Source of the DNA: Ilyomonas sp965199845
Lineage (GTDB): Bacteria > Bacteroidota > Bacteroidia > Chitinophagales > Chitinophagaceae
Length of the DNA: 64,000 nucleotides
Reading direction: 5' to 3'
Assembly (NCBI GenBank): GCA_965199845.1
Contig: CBDATZ010000005.1
Location: 1 to 64,000, forward strand
Both the position numbers and the translations under genes were made by a program. Below the pieces are notes generated by a model, which saw only the letters and a program-made list of their open reading frames with translations, was not told where the DNA came from and did no database searches. Shown here one piece after another: positions 9,052 to 16,337 of the stretch (position 1 is its first letter; each line of letters opens with the position of its first letter).

Positions 9052-10020
9052 GTGAAAGGAAAGGGAACTGAACTCATTGGCAATGAAAAAGCAATCAAGG
9101 GAAGAGCCAAAAGAAAACTCATTACTGATACCATGACACTTAACCTTTTATCGGTAGCCCAAGGAAAAGGTGATCAAGAAAGGATGAGAAGCTATTGGAA
9201 CACCTTTCACTGCCAGCGCACTGTTTACAGCGCAGATGGAAAGTTGTATGGCAAATACTGCAAGAACCGATTCTGCACTCTTTGCCTGAGCATTCGAAAA
9301 GCAAGCATTATCAACAAATACTTACCCATCATTCAATCCTGGCCGGAGCCGTATTTTGTTACGCTCACTGCTCGTTCTGTGAAAGCAAACATTCTTCACA
9401 AACGGATGAAAAAACTAAATCATGGTTTTTCTGTTATCGTTGAAAAGTATCGTAAACGTGCGCAGAGGAGAAAGGGAAAGAAGCTGATAGGTATAAAATC
9501 TCTTGAATGCAATTACAATCCGATAAGGAAAACTTATAATCCGCATTTTCATCTTATTGTGCCCGATAAAGAAACGGCTGACATATTGGTTAAGGAATGG
9601 CTTACCAAGTCTACTCCTGAATTTGCTTCTCCCAAAGGACAAAAGGCAGTCAAAATCACAGACAGGGAAACTGCCATGATTGAAGTCGTAAAATACGGAA
9701 GCAAGATATTCACAGAACCGGACGTAAACCAAAAAGCAAACAAGAAGACAGACAGAGATATTTATGTTTCAGCACTGGACAATATCTTTTATGCCCTGAA
9801 AGGAAGACGAGTCTTCGACCGCTTTGGCTTTGACCTTCCAAAGACAGTGTTACATAATGAAAGTTCAACCAGGCTTTTAGGTGAGTACGAAGAATGGGAG
9901 TTTGACATGTACACCACCGATTGGATTAATAAACTCAATGATAGCCGGTTATCGGGTTACTCACCACCACAGGAACTGGTAAACCTGCTTCAATATCACA
10001 TCAATAAAGAGTTAGAATAA
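9052..10020 (+). CDS. Rolling-circle replication initiator (Rep_1-like, HUH endonuclease)
   Basis: The 322-residue protein has the three hallmarks of plasmid rolling-circle Rep proteins: motif 1 FVTLTAR; the metal-binding HUH motif NPHFHLIV (H165, H167); and a downstream tyrosine in VVKYGSKIF, the likely nicking residue. A Cys cluster YCKNRFCTLC precedes motif 1. These enzymes nick the double-strand origin and stay bound to the 5' end. The start is uncertain: GTG at 9052 is the first start codon and there is no upstream ATG in frame. It lies 43 bp before a recombinase gene, which suggests an integrated small plasmid or mobilisable element. An IS91-like transposase is a less likely alternative. 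Confidence 0.8.
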   Translation: MKGKGTELIGNEKAIKGRAKRKLITDTMTLNLLSVAQGKGDQERMRSYWNTFHCQRTVYSADGKLYGKYCKNRFCTLCLSIRKASIINKYLPIIQSWPEPYFVTLTARSVKANILHKRMKKLNHGFSVIVEKYRKRAQRRKGKKLIGIKSLECNYNPIRKTYNPHFHLIVPDKETADILVKEWLTKSTPEFASPKGQKAVKITDRETAMIEVVKYGSKIFTEPDVNQKANKKTDRDIYVSALDNIFYALKGRRVFDRFGFDLPKTVLHNESSTRLLGEYEEWEFDMYTTDWINKLNDSRLSGYSPPQELVNLLQYHINKELE

Positions 10021-11085
10021 AAGAAGAGAGAAGCGTACTTTTATCGTCTTAAGCCGTCTTTGTATGCAACTCATTACACTTTTTCCCCTTTACCACCGCG
10101 GAGAGGAAAGAATCGCTATCCGCTTCTCTCCATCACCCGTTTTAGAAGGTATCATCAAAAAAGCTCCTATGGTCAGGTGGAGCAGAACACACAATTGTTG
10201 GTATATTCCCTGTCGCAAAGATTCTTACAAAGCCCTTCTTGACAATATCGGAAGGGAGGGATGTATCGATAACAATCTTCTTAAGAGCTATCTGGAACAA
10301 AGAAAAGCCCTTGTATGCTCATCTGAAGTGTCTCTGTCAAAAGCAACGGCAACACTTATGATACATCATCCACTAAACAAAACCAATTTAGAAGCTTTCA
10401 GTAATTACAAACATTTACTCATTTTAAAGGGGTATAGTCCTGCTACTCAGAAAACCTATTGTAACGCCTTTCTCTTCCTGCTTGGCTACTGAAAGAAAGA
10501 AATGTAGCCGAACTTACAAAGCCGCAAATCATGTCCTACCTCTTATGGCTCATTACAAAACAGGGCTATAGTGAAATGCACATCCATACAACGGTCAATG
10601 CCATTAAGTTTTATTTTGAAAAAGTGCTCCACCAAGAAAGTGAATGGTATGACCTGCCCAGACCTAAAAAGCCTTGGAAGCTACCAGAAGTACTGGCAGA
10701 GGAAGAAGTTGTCTCACTCATTAAAAAAGTTGAAAACATTAAGCACAAAGCGATACTCATGGCAGGATATTCAGCAGGACTAAGAGTGAGCGAAATCGTA
10801 AATCTTAAAGTTAGAGACATCGACAGCAAACGTATGATGATACACATCCACGGAGCCAAGGGCAAGAAAGACAGGCTCGTGCCACTATCCAAGACACTAC
10901 TCTTCACCTTACGGGGCTATGTAAAAGCGTATCGTCCGAAAGAGTATTTGTTTGAAGGGCAGCATGGTGGTGCTTACAGCACACGCAGCATTCAGGAGAT
11001 ACTAAAAGAAGCAAAAAGAAAAGCGGGAATCAGCAAAAAGGGAAGTGTTCACTCTCTGCGGCAAAGCTATGCGACCCATCTGGTG

Positions 11086-11093
11086 GAGGGAGG
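11086..11093. repeat. Target-site duplication, left copy (GAGGGAGG)
   Basis: GAGGGAGG at 11086-11093 abuts the left end of the IS3 element and is repeated at 12374-12381 abutting its right end. Deleting one copy with the IS restores the recombinase codons GAG GGA GGA ACC (E-G-G-T). Because the target is itself a doubled GAGG, a 4-bp duplication also fits the ends but would leave the gene out of frame. Confidence 0.75.
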
Positions 11094-11128
11094 TGAGGTG
11101 TGTCGATTTTGCCGGACAGAGAAGTTGC

Positions 11129-12012
11129 TTAGGTTTTGTAAAAATAGTAGTTCTTTTCAAAGTCATTGGGGCATTGATAACCGAGAGATGAGTGCCTTCG
11201 TTTTGTGTTGTAATACGGGTATACTCAAAGATTTCCGTTTGGGCATCTGCCCTGTTGTCAAAAGCGCCATCCTGCAACAGCTCTGTTTTGAAGCGGCTGA
11301 AGCAGGACTCCATAAAGGCATTGTCATACGGGTTATCCGACCGGCTCATACTCTGCAACATCTGCCCCGATGCAATCAGTTCCCGGAGCCCGTTGCCCGC
11401 ATACTGACCGCCACGGTCAGTATGAACAATCAATCCTTTTGCATCGCTACGGCGGCTCATCAGTGCTTTTTTGAAAGCTGTTACCACCAGCGCTTCTTTC
11501 ATGTGACTGTCTAACTGCCAGCCGGTAATTCTGCGGGAATACAAATCCATCCAGACTGCCAGGTAAAGAAAGCCGCCACCTGCCAGCGGGATATAAGTGA
11601 TGTCTCCTGCCCATACTTCATCCGGTCTTTGTGCCGCCTCTCTTTCCAAAAGCAGGTTGGGGCTAATGGGGTAAGGATGACGGCTCTGCGTGGTTCCGGG
11701 AACAAAGCTGCGGGGCTGGATAGCTTTCAAGCCGTGCTCTGTCAGCACTTTACGAACTTTGTACCGGCTTGTCTTTACCTCTGCTGCTTTCAGTTCCGCC
11801 ACTATCCTGCGCGTACCATAGCGCCTGCGGTGCTCCTGAAAAATATCAACAATATGTTGCTCCATTTCTTTTTTCTTTTGGTCAGCAAGGCTGCTTCTTT
11901 TCTGCTGCTTCCAGTGGTAGTAAGCGCTGCGGCTTACCTGAAGCACCCGGCATAGCATCTGTGCCTTGTATTGTCCCGCTTGTGTCTCAATAAACTGGTA
12001 GCGCTCCCTCAT
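11129..12012 (-). pseudogene. IS3 transposase OrfB, C-terminal frameshift
   Basis: An rve integrase-core transposase starting MRERYQFIETQAGQYK, with an HTH_21 segment (YGTRRIVAELKAAEV) and the DDE residues in place: GDITYIPL (D), HTDRGGQY (D) and NAFMESCFSRFKTEL (E). After EIFEY the frame shifts at about 11217-11224. The family-typical tail KRRHSSLGYQCPNDFEKNYY is found one frame over and ends at a stop at 11129-11131, just inside the left inverted repeat. The unshifted frame reads on out of the IS into the host gene. Catalytic residues survive, but the C-terminal tail is lost. Confidence 0.82.
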
Positions 12013-12320
12013 GTCTGACGGCTGAAAATGAGCAAGGCTTTTTTTAAAATATCACGCTCCTGCTCCAACTCTTTGATTCGTTTGAGTAAGGAAAGTTGAT
12101 CTTCACCCGCAGCAGGGCTGTTCTCCTTACCAACTGTATTTGGCTGCCCCTGGCTGCTGTTGTGACTGCGGCTTCTCCACCGATAGATAATGTTCTCACC
12201 AATGCCTAAGCTGCGGGCAACCTCGCTCACCGGGCGACCGTTCCTGATCATTTGTAACACTTCTTCCTTAAACGAAGCATCGTACTTGCGGCGCTTGATA
12301 CCGTTGCTGTTTTCTTTCAT
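12009..12320 (-). CDS. IS3 transposase OrfA
   Basis: The 103-residue protein has an N-terminal HTH_Tnp_1 domain (KYDASFKEEVLQMIRNGRP, VARSLGIGENIIYRW) and a C-terminal leucine-zipper-like coiled coil (LLKRIKELEQERDILKKA). It overlaps orfB by 4 bp (ATGA). OrfA binds the IS ends and, when frameshifted to OrfB, gives the active transposase. Confidence 0.88.
   Translation of the reverse strand: MKENSNGIKRRKYDASFKEEVLQMIRNGRPVSEVARSLGIGENIIYRWRSRSHNSSQGQPNTVGKENSPAAGEDQLSLLKRIKELEQERDILKKALLIFSRQT
12039..12045 (-). promoter_or_regulatory. Programmed -1 frameshift heptamer A AAA AAA
   Basis: OrfA codons TTA AAA AAA GCC place A_AAA_AAA in the zero frame. A -1 slip leads into the orfB frame (..LKK then SLAHFQPSDMRERYQ..), giving an OrfAB fusion. 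Confidence 0.65.
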
Positions 12321-12373
12321 TCCTGTTGCTAATTTATAGCAACTTCTCTGTCCGGTTTTATTAGACCATCTCA

Positions 12374-12381
12374 GAGGGAGG
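12374..12381. repeat. Target-site duplication, right copy (GAGGGAGG)
   Basis: Second copy of the 8-bp direct repeat flanking the IS3 element; the recombinase reading frame continues immediately after it as ACC GAC GTA AGA. Confidence 0.75.
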
Positions 12382-12514
12382 AACCGACGTAAGAATCATT
12401 CAGGAACTGCTAGGTCATAACAGTATCACAACAACAATGCGCTATACTCATGTGAGCAGGAAAGACATAAGCCGAATTGAAAGCCCGCTGGACAAATTGA
12501 AGTTGTAAAAATTT

Positions 12515-12577
12515 CTGCGTTTTTGGAGTATTTAGCTGCGCATTTGAAGTATTCGGCTGCGTTTTTTGGGTATTCGA
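12515..12577 (+). repeat. Three tandem 21-bp repeats behind the recombinase
   Basis: Units at 12515-12535, 12536-12556 and 12557-12577 each begin CTGCG, have a T-rich centre and end with GAGTATTtag, AAGTATTcgg or GGGTATTcga. The period is exactly 21 bp with no gaps. They start 6 bp after the recombinase stop and lie 130 bp before the first cassette boundary. That position fits a recombinase-binding (attI- or arm-like) site or iterons. A short 7-bp hairpin (ACATAGA / TCTATGT) follows at 12583-12600. Confidence 0.7.
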
Positions 12578-12724
12578 AACCAACATAGAAAAGTCTATGT
12601 GCGTTTAGATAACTCCAAACACGAACCTATTTTAATGATGACTTTCAAGAAGTAACATATTTTTGTAACCACTTTTAGCGAACTTAAAACCTTCGTATAT
12701 TTAAGAGTTGTACGCAACAGAATT

Positions 12725-13354
12725 ATGACACTTCGCAATATTTTCGTAACAGCTTTATTACTGACATTACTAAATACAAAAGCACAAACCTGCAAGACCT
12801 CATCAGCAAATAAATTTATTAGTAGTTTATTTCGTGATAAACCATACGTTTCATACGACAGCACAAGATTTTTATCGTTTGCTTCTGCCAAGACAAATAA
12901 TATTGATGCACCATTATTAAAAATCTTGCTACCAAATTATTGTTTCTTTTCAACTGAATTTGAAAGTAGCTTTTATGAATATAGACAAGTTGAAATAGCA
13001 ATCGCTTTAAGACTTGACTCTGCAAGTAAATCAGTAATTATTCATTCACCTGTTTTTACTCAAGAAAATAAATCCTTTATCCAACTCTTTTACAATTTAA
13101 CTGTTCAAGATAGTTTAAAAAGAACTGAGTTATGCAAAGAAATCATGAGCATCTTTTTAAGTATAACTTATAAAGGACACATCAATCAGCTTAGCAACTT
13201 AAAAAATCAGAAAGTAATTTCATTTGAGTTGTGGCATGACGATTTGAGTTGGAGAATTTATGACTTTCACTTTGACAATAATAGTTTAGTGGAAATTGAA
13301 ATTAAAGGCGGTGTTAAGCGGGACAAAATGGAAAGTGATTATAAGCGAATGTAA
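12725..13354 (+). CDS. Cassette 1: secreted protein of unknown function
   Basis: The 209-residue product has a signal peptide (MTLRNIFVTALLLTLLNTKA, cleaved before Q-T-C). The mature part mixes alpha and beta segments with no motif I recognise; it ends in basic residues (GGVKRDKMESDYKRM). The ATG lies 16 bp after the cassette boundary GTT (12707-12709), and the stop is 1 bp before the attC-like site, so the gene fills its cassette completely. It has no promoter of its own that I can see. Confidence 0.65.
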   Translation: MTLRNIFVTALLLTLLNTKAQTCKTSSANKFISSLFRDKPYVSYDSTRFLSFASAKTNNIDAPLLKILLPNYCFFSTEFESSFYEYRQVEIAIALRLDSASKSVIIHSPVFTQENKSFIQLFYNLTVQDSLKRTELCKEIMSIFLSITYKGHINQLSNLKNQKVISFELWHDDLSWRIYDFHFDNNSLVEIEIKGGVKRDKMESDYKRM

Positions 13355-13355
13355 A

Positions 13356-13565
13356 CTGCTGCGTACAACAATAGGTTTGGCAATAGGCTGGCTGACGGAA
13401 GTAACTTCGGCTGTAGATCAATATCAGCAGTAGTTCCCGCTTGACTTTATAAATTTAGCTATTAGTTGTTATCTTCATCTTTAATAACAATTTTCGGCTT
13501 TGGCTTCGGGCTTGACGAGCAATGAATTCCAGCCCATCGCCAAGCCTCGATCGTTAGCAGTAACC
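13356..13565 (+). other. attC-like site 1
   Basis: Left edge CTGCTGCGTACAAC, 3-nt spacer AAT, stem AGGTTTGGCAATAGGCTGG (13373-13391). The right stem at 13529-13547 reads CCAGCCCATCGCCAAGCCT (16 of 19 complementary), then a 5-nt spacer and GTTAGCAG (GTT at 13553-13555). The intervening loop is long (137 nt). The unequal 3/5-nt unpaired spacers recur in the next two sites and correspond to the unpaired central spacer of attC hairpins. Confidence 0.7.
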
Positions 13566-13569
13566 TTTT

Positions 13570-14319
13570 ATGACTTCTCCACAAGACCACAATTGTATAG
13601 ACGACGATAAATTGCTTGACGATGTAAAAAAATTCGGTTGGACTGTTATGCTTATTGACGCAACTAACTACTTACCTTCCGTTGCTTATACCGTCGGACT
13701 TTGGAAAAATTATAATCATCCAGAACTTATAGCTTTTGGACTAACTACAAAAACTCTACATTCAATTTTAAACATTGGTGGAGAACTGGTTAAAGGCGGA
13801 AATACTTTGAAAACTGGCAGAGACTATAATGATTTCTTTGACCGTGGAAAAGCGCAAATTGTACAAATTGACCCAAGAAATCTCAAAGACTATTTCGGCT
13901 ATGCCATTTCGTTTAACCGGACAAGCGACTTCCCTGCATTACAGCTTATTTGGACAGACCGCAATAATAAATATCCGTGGGAAACAGGCTTCGAGGAAGA
14001 ATTTATTTATCGTCAACCTTTGCTTGACCGAAACGCAGACTTCAAATTCAGGGAAGCAAAGAATGTTGCTGTATTTACAACAAGACAATGGTTAGAGGAA
14101 AAGAAACCAATATTGCGGGTAGTTCATGATGAAGATGGTGATTGGCAATTCTTAACAGGTGACCAAATGCCGGAGGATATCAGAATTGTTGCTCTTGAAG
14201 AATTGACATTAAGAGACGAAACAATCAATGACGTTTTTAATCTTGACTATGGAGAATCTGCCGAAAGAGAATTTGTAGGTGATAAGTGGATTAGAAGCAG
14301 CTTTAACGACGAAGAGTAA
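13570..14319 (+). CDS. Cassette 2: DUF4262 protein
   Basis: The 249-residue cytoplasmic protein opens with KFGWTVMLIDATNYLPSVAY, then YTVGLWKNYNHPELIAFGL, the DUF4262 signature. The C-terminal part (VHDEDGDWQFLTGDQMPED, acidic tail SFNDEE) resembles an appended domain seen in other DUF4262 proteins. The molecular function is unknown; the family is frequent in accessory regions and sometimes near toxin-immunity loci, which is only a hint. The ATG is 15 bp after the cassette boundary and the stop is 1 bp before the next attC-like site. Confidence 0.8.
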   Translation: MTSPQDHNCIDDDKLLDDVKKFGWTVMLIDATNYLPSVAYTVGLWKNYNHPELIAFGLTTKTLHSILNIGGELVKGGNTLKTGRDYNDFFDRGKAQIVQIDPRNLKDYFGYAISFNRTSDFPALQLIWTDRNNKYPWETGFEEEFIYRQPLLDRNADFKFREAKNVAVFTTRQWLEEKKPILRVVHDEDGDWQFLTGDQMPEDIRIVALEELTLRDETINDVFNLDYGESAEREFVGDKWIRSSFNDEE

Positions 14320-14320
14320 A

Positions 14321-14461
14321 GGCTACTGCTAACAGTGTGTTTATAAAATTGTGGCGGGACTTTAAGCATTCAACTATAAATCGCTATTTTGCTTTTGTGG
14401 TTAATTGAAACAGACGTTTTTCAAATGCCACAACTTCATAAACACTTAAATGTTATGTGCC
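14321..14461 (+). other. attC-like site 2
   Basis: Left edge GGCTACTGCTAAC, 3-nt spacer, stem GTGTTTATAAAATTGTGGC (14337-14355). The right stem GCCACAACTTCATAAACAC (14427-14445) is 17 of 19 complementary; then a 6-nt spacer and GTTATGTGCC (14452-14461). Total about 141 nt, within the normal attC size range. The loop is AT-rich. Confidence 0.75.
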
Positions 14462-14481
14462 AGTAAATTGGACACTTCATC

Positions 14482-15000
14482 ATGACAAAATCATTGACAA
14501 TAGTTGCCTTACTTTTTTCGACACTTGTTCATGGACAAGTAACGAAGGAGATTGCCTATAAAAACACAGATGGTTTGACTATTGCAGATTCAATTACTTG
14601 GAAAGATATTGTAGGTGGGTTTTACATAAGTGACGGTTTTGGTGGTTACAACTTTCGGCTCGACTCAAGTATGACATTTCACAAAATTGACTTTAGTTGT
14701 ATGTCAAGGTTCACGGTTGACAGCGGCTCGTGGGCAATTAAAAATCAAAATATAGTCGTCCTCAAATCAAAAACACTAACACTTTACTTTGACATATTTA
14801 AGTTTGACAATTTCTACTTTTTCATTCTACCCATCCAAAGGCAAAAATTTATAAAAGATTTGCAAGCGACGAAAGATCAATATAAAAATGCCAAACCTTT
14901 TATCATCGACAATAAGACATATTCTAAAAACTATCTAATTGGATATAGCTTAGTAAAAAAATACTATGCAAAAGAACTCGAGGACATTTCCGGCACATAA
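14482..15000 (+). CDS. Cassette 3: secreted protein of unknown function
   Basis: The 172-residue product has a signal peptide (MTKSLTIVALLFSTLVHGQ). The mature chain is rich in aromatic and beta-strand segments (FDIFKFDNFYFFILPIQ) and could be a lipocalin-like or small beta protein, but I do not recognise a family. Its TAA stop (14998-15000) lies inside the left edge of the next attC-like site, as is common for cassette genes. Confidence 0.65.
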   Translation: MTKSLTIVALLFSTLVHGQVTKEIAYKNTDGLTIADSITWKDIVGGFYISDGFGGYNFRLDSSMTFHKIDFSCMSRFTVDSGSWAIKNQNIVVLKSKTLTLYFDIFKFDNFYFFILPIQRQKFIKDLQATKDQYKNAKPFIIDNKTYSKNYLIGYSLVKKYYAKELEDISGT

Positions 15001-15129
15001 CACGGGTATTTATGCAAGTGTGGCAGGACGTTATAATTGGGCGGACGAACATCACGGCATCAATATTTTTCAATCAACAGGAGTGCTGCCAATTCCACCC
15101 CTGCATAAATACCTATCCGTTGTATGCCA
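14992..15129 (+). other. attC-like site 3
   Basis: Left edge GGCACATAAC, 3-nt spacer ACG, stem GGTATTTATGCAAGTGTGG (15005-15023). The right stem at 15095-15113 reads CCACCCCTGCATAAATACC (17 of 19 complementary), then a 5-nt spacer TATCC and GTTGTATGCC. The partner of that last edge (GGCATACAAC) is not found downstream, so the next cassette is missing, probably cut by the dispersed repeat at 15165. Confidence 0.75.
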
Positions 15130-15164
15130 TATTGGGGTGAAACCGTAAAAGTGTGTAAATTTCA

Positions 15165-15258
15165 CTTAATTAAATTAATGATATCGTAAAGAACTGATCA
15201 GTAGAATATCTGATTGTCAACTCTTATAGTGGTAAGCGTCTTGCGGAATTGATGATCA
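15165..15258. repeat. Dispersed repeat, copy 2 (possible IS21-like terminus)
   Basis: Matches 4072-4175 along about 90 bp (TCGTAAAGAACTGATCAG, TGATTGTCAACTCTTATAG, CTTGCGGAATTGATGATCA). It marks the right limit of the cassette array. A further shared word, AAGCTTGGCAAAAT, occurs at about 4713 and 15720, possibly another part of the same element. Confidence 0.5.
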
Positions 15259-15452
15259 GGACTTACAAAATTATCCACCTTATTAGCCGCTAACTTACTG
15301 GTGAAAAAGTAAGTCCCCCCAACTCACCTTAGCTCATCACCAACAACAAAAACCGTTTCCACTGCGCGTTTGGCTGCGCCTACGCGTAACTTCGGGTGTA
15401 GCTTCATAGCTACCAAATCGTACACCTGCACATTTTAGTAAACACCAACCTT

Positions 15453-15662
15453 CATCCGGCCATCAATAACATCCATCCGGCACCCAATAATATGCAACCG
15501 GTCCTCACCGATATGCATCCGGACATCATTGATATGCACCTGGCCACCGCTGACCTTCATCCGGCCATCACTAATATGCATCCGGCCACCATTGATTTTC
15601 ATCCGGCACCCGCAGATGTGCATCTGGCTACCACTGATCTTCATCTGGTCCACCACCTCAGC
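15453..15662. repeat. 21-bp tandem repeat block, about ten units
   Basis: Ten consecutive 21-bp units begin CATCCGG, CAACCGG, CACCTGG or CATCTGG and mostly end GATATG or AATATG. Both strands are open across the block. The minus strand has an ATG at 15698 and would give an 87-residue protein with heptads such as GRMHISD and DRLHIIG. The plus strand would give HPAITNM and HPDIIDM heptads, without an ATG before the first unit. Which strand, if any, is translated is undecided. No spacers separate the units, so it is not a CRISPR array. Confidence 0.75.
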
Positions 15663-16337
15663 TAAGCATGTAACACAGGAACTGAGCGAAGTTTGCAACC
15701 ATTAATGTTCAATATATTAAAAGCTTGGCAAAATCACTTATTCTGATACACCTGAGCCATCAAGGCTCAAATGTCTTTAATCGCAGCAGCACCCAAAGTC
15801 CCATCGGAGTTTCCGTGCACGGAACTAGCGAAGCGATTTCATTGAGACAATTAAAAATCATTATTATCGAAATATCGCAGCTTCATCCGTGCTTGATCTT
15901 CTTTGCTACAGGGTATCCAGAGAAGAAAGTAGAAGTTGATGTTCCTATAAACAAATGCTCTTTACAATATTTCGAACACCAATGGTTTGCAACTTTACCC
16001 TATCTATCTCACAGTCTGCGGCTATAAATCCTGCCATACTGTCAATCTAGTCAATAAAATGCTCAAATACTTTCTTCGGGTTGTGTTCGGGTTTCCTTCG
16101 GGTCTGTTGGTCAATAAACAAGCTGCGTCCCTTACTGACACATTTGCAGTTACGTCTTTCGCCCACCGTAGCTTACCAGTAGCAATAAAGCGCCCCTAAC
16201 TCAGCGTAGCTTAACGCCAACCATGAAGTGGCTGGCACTGTCCGTGGGTGCAACTTTCAGTTGACAGGAGTAGTTATTATCTACCAACCAAATCTTCAAT
16301 ATAGATGGTCAACAGATTTAAAGTCACTAATTAAGTT
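15663..16337. other. Gene-poor stretch
   Basis: No gene I can support. The longest plus-strand frame (15725-16027, non-ATG start) has no recognisable domain or signal. The stretch probably consists of eroded mobile-element DNA, in line with the AAGCTTGGCAAAATCAC word near 15720. Confidence 0.4.

Larger units (their letters stand above)
11094..12373 (-). mobile_element. Complete IS3-family element inserted in the recombinase
   Basis: The element is 1,280 bp, begins TGAGGTG and ends CATCTCA. The terminal inverted repeats are 36 bp (11094-11129 and 12338-12373): an inner perfect 18 bp (CCGGACAGAGAAGTTGCT) and a degenerate outer 18 bp. It carries overlapping orfA and orfB on the minus strand, opposite to the host gene. 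The inner CCGGACAG word and TGA ends suit the IS407-like part of the IS3 family. OrfB has a frameshift near its C-terminus, so this copy may be immobile. Confidence 0.9.
10064..12508 (+). pseudogene. Tyrosine recombinase, broken by a frameshift and an IS3 insertion
   Basis: Three pieces make one recombinase. Residues from 10064 give an arm-type N-terminus (WSRTHNCWYIP) and a SAM-like core-binding start (LKGYSPATQKTYCNAF). The frame shifts at about 10465-10488 and resumes as LKERNVAELTKPQIMSYL. The catalytic domain follows with the first Arg (AGLRVSE), Lys (GAKGKKDRLVPL) and HSLRQSYATHLVEGG. An IS3 element (11094-12373) then interrupts the gene. Beyond it TDVRIIQELLGHNSITTTMRYTHVS supplies the second His and the Tyr nucleophile, to a stop at 12506-12508. 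Removing the IS and one 8-bp repeat restores the frame exactly (HLVEGG-TDVRI). It is Xer-like; the extra helix insert of classical integron IntI is absent. It sits directly before the cassette array. Confidence 0.88.
12707..15129 (+). mobile_element. Integron-like gene-cassette array (three cassettes)
   Basis: Three small same-strand genes are each followed by a long imperfect palindrome with AAC and GTT edges. The first bases of each cassette are the reverse complement of the bases just left of its own palindrome: GTTGTACGCAACAG pairs with CTGCTGCGTACAAC for cassette 1, GTTAGCAGTAACC with GGCTACTGCTAAC for cassette 2, and GTTATGTGCC with GGCACATAAC for cassette 3. This private pairing is what an attC site looks like when a circular cassette is opened between G and TT. 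Gene starts lie 18-30 bp after each boundary. No classical IntI is present in the window; the neighbouring recombinase is Xer-like and broken. Confidence 0.7.

Noticed and set aside
9052..10020. IS91-type transposase
   Set aside because: Size, the single tyrosine after the HUH motif and the layout fit plasmid Rep_1 proteins better; no IS91 end motifs seen.
10064..12508. Calling the recombinase a true integron integrase (IntI)
   Set aside because: The IntI-specific insert before the HxxR box is absent; the tail resembles general Xer-like recombinases as well.
12603..12706. A fourth attC-like site left of cassette 1
   Set aside because: AAC-TCC at 12611-12616 and the GTT at 12707 have the right spacing, but the 19-nt arms pair poorly without gaps; not strong enough to call.
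14966..15148. 60-codon plus-strand frame after cassette 3
   Set aside because: It lies within the attC-like palindrome and overlaps the end of the cassette gene; no sign of a real product.
15453..15662. Possible CRISPR array
   Set aside because: Units follow each other without spacers, vary internally and no cas genes are near; it is a tandem repeat.
15725..16027. 100-codon plus-strand frame
   Set aside because: Non-ATG start, no signal or domain, in eroded mobile-element DNA.
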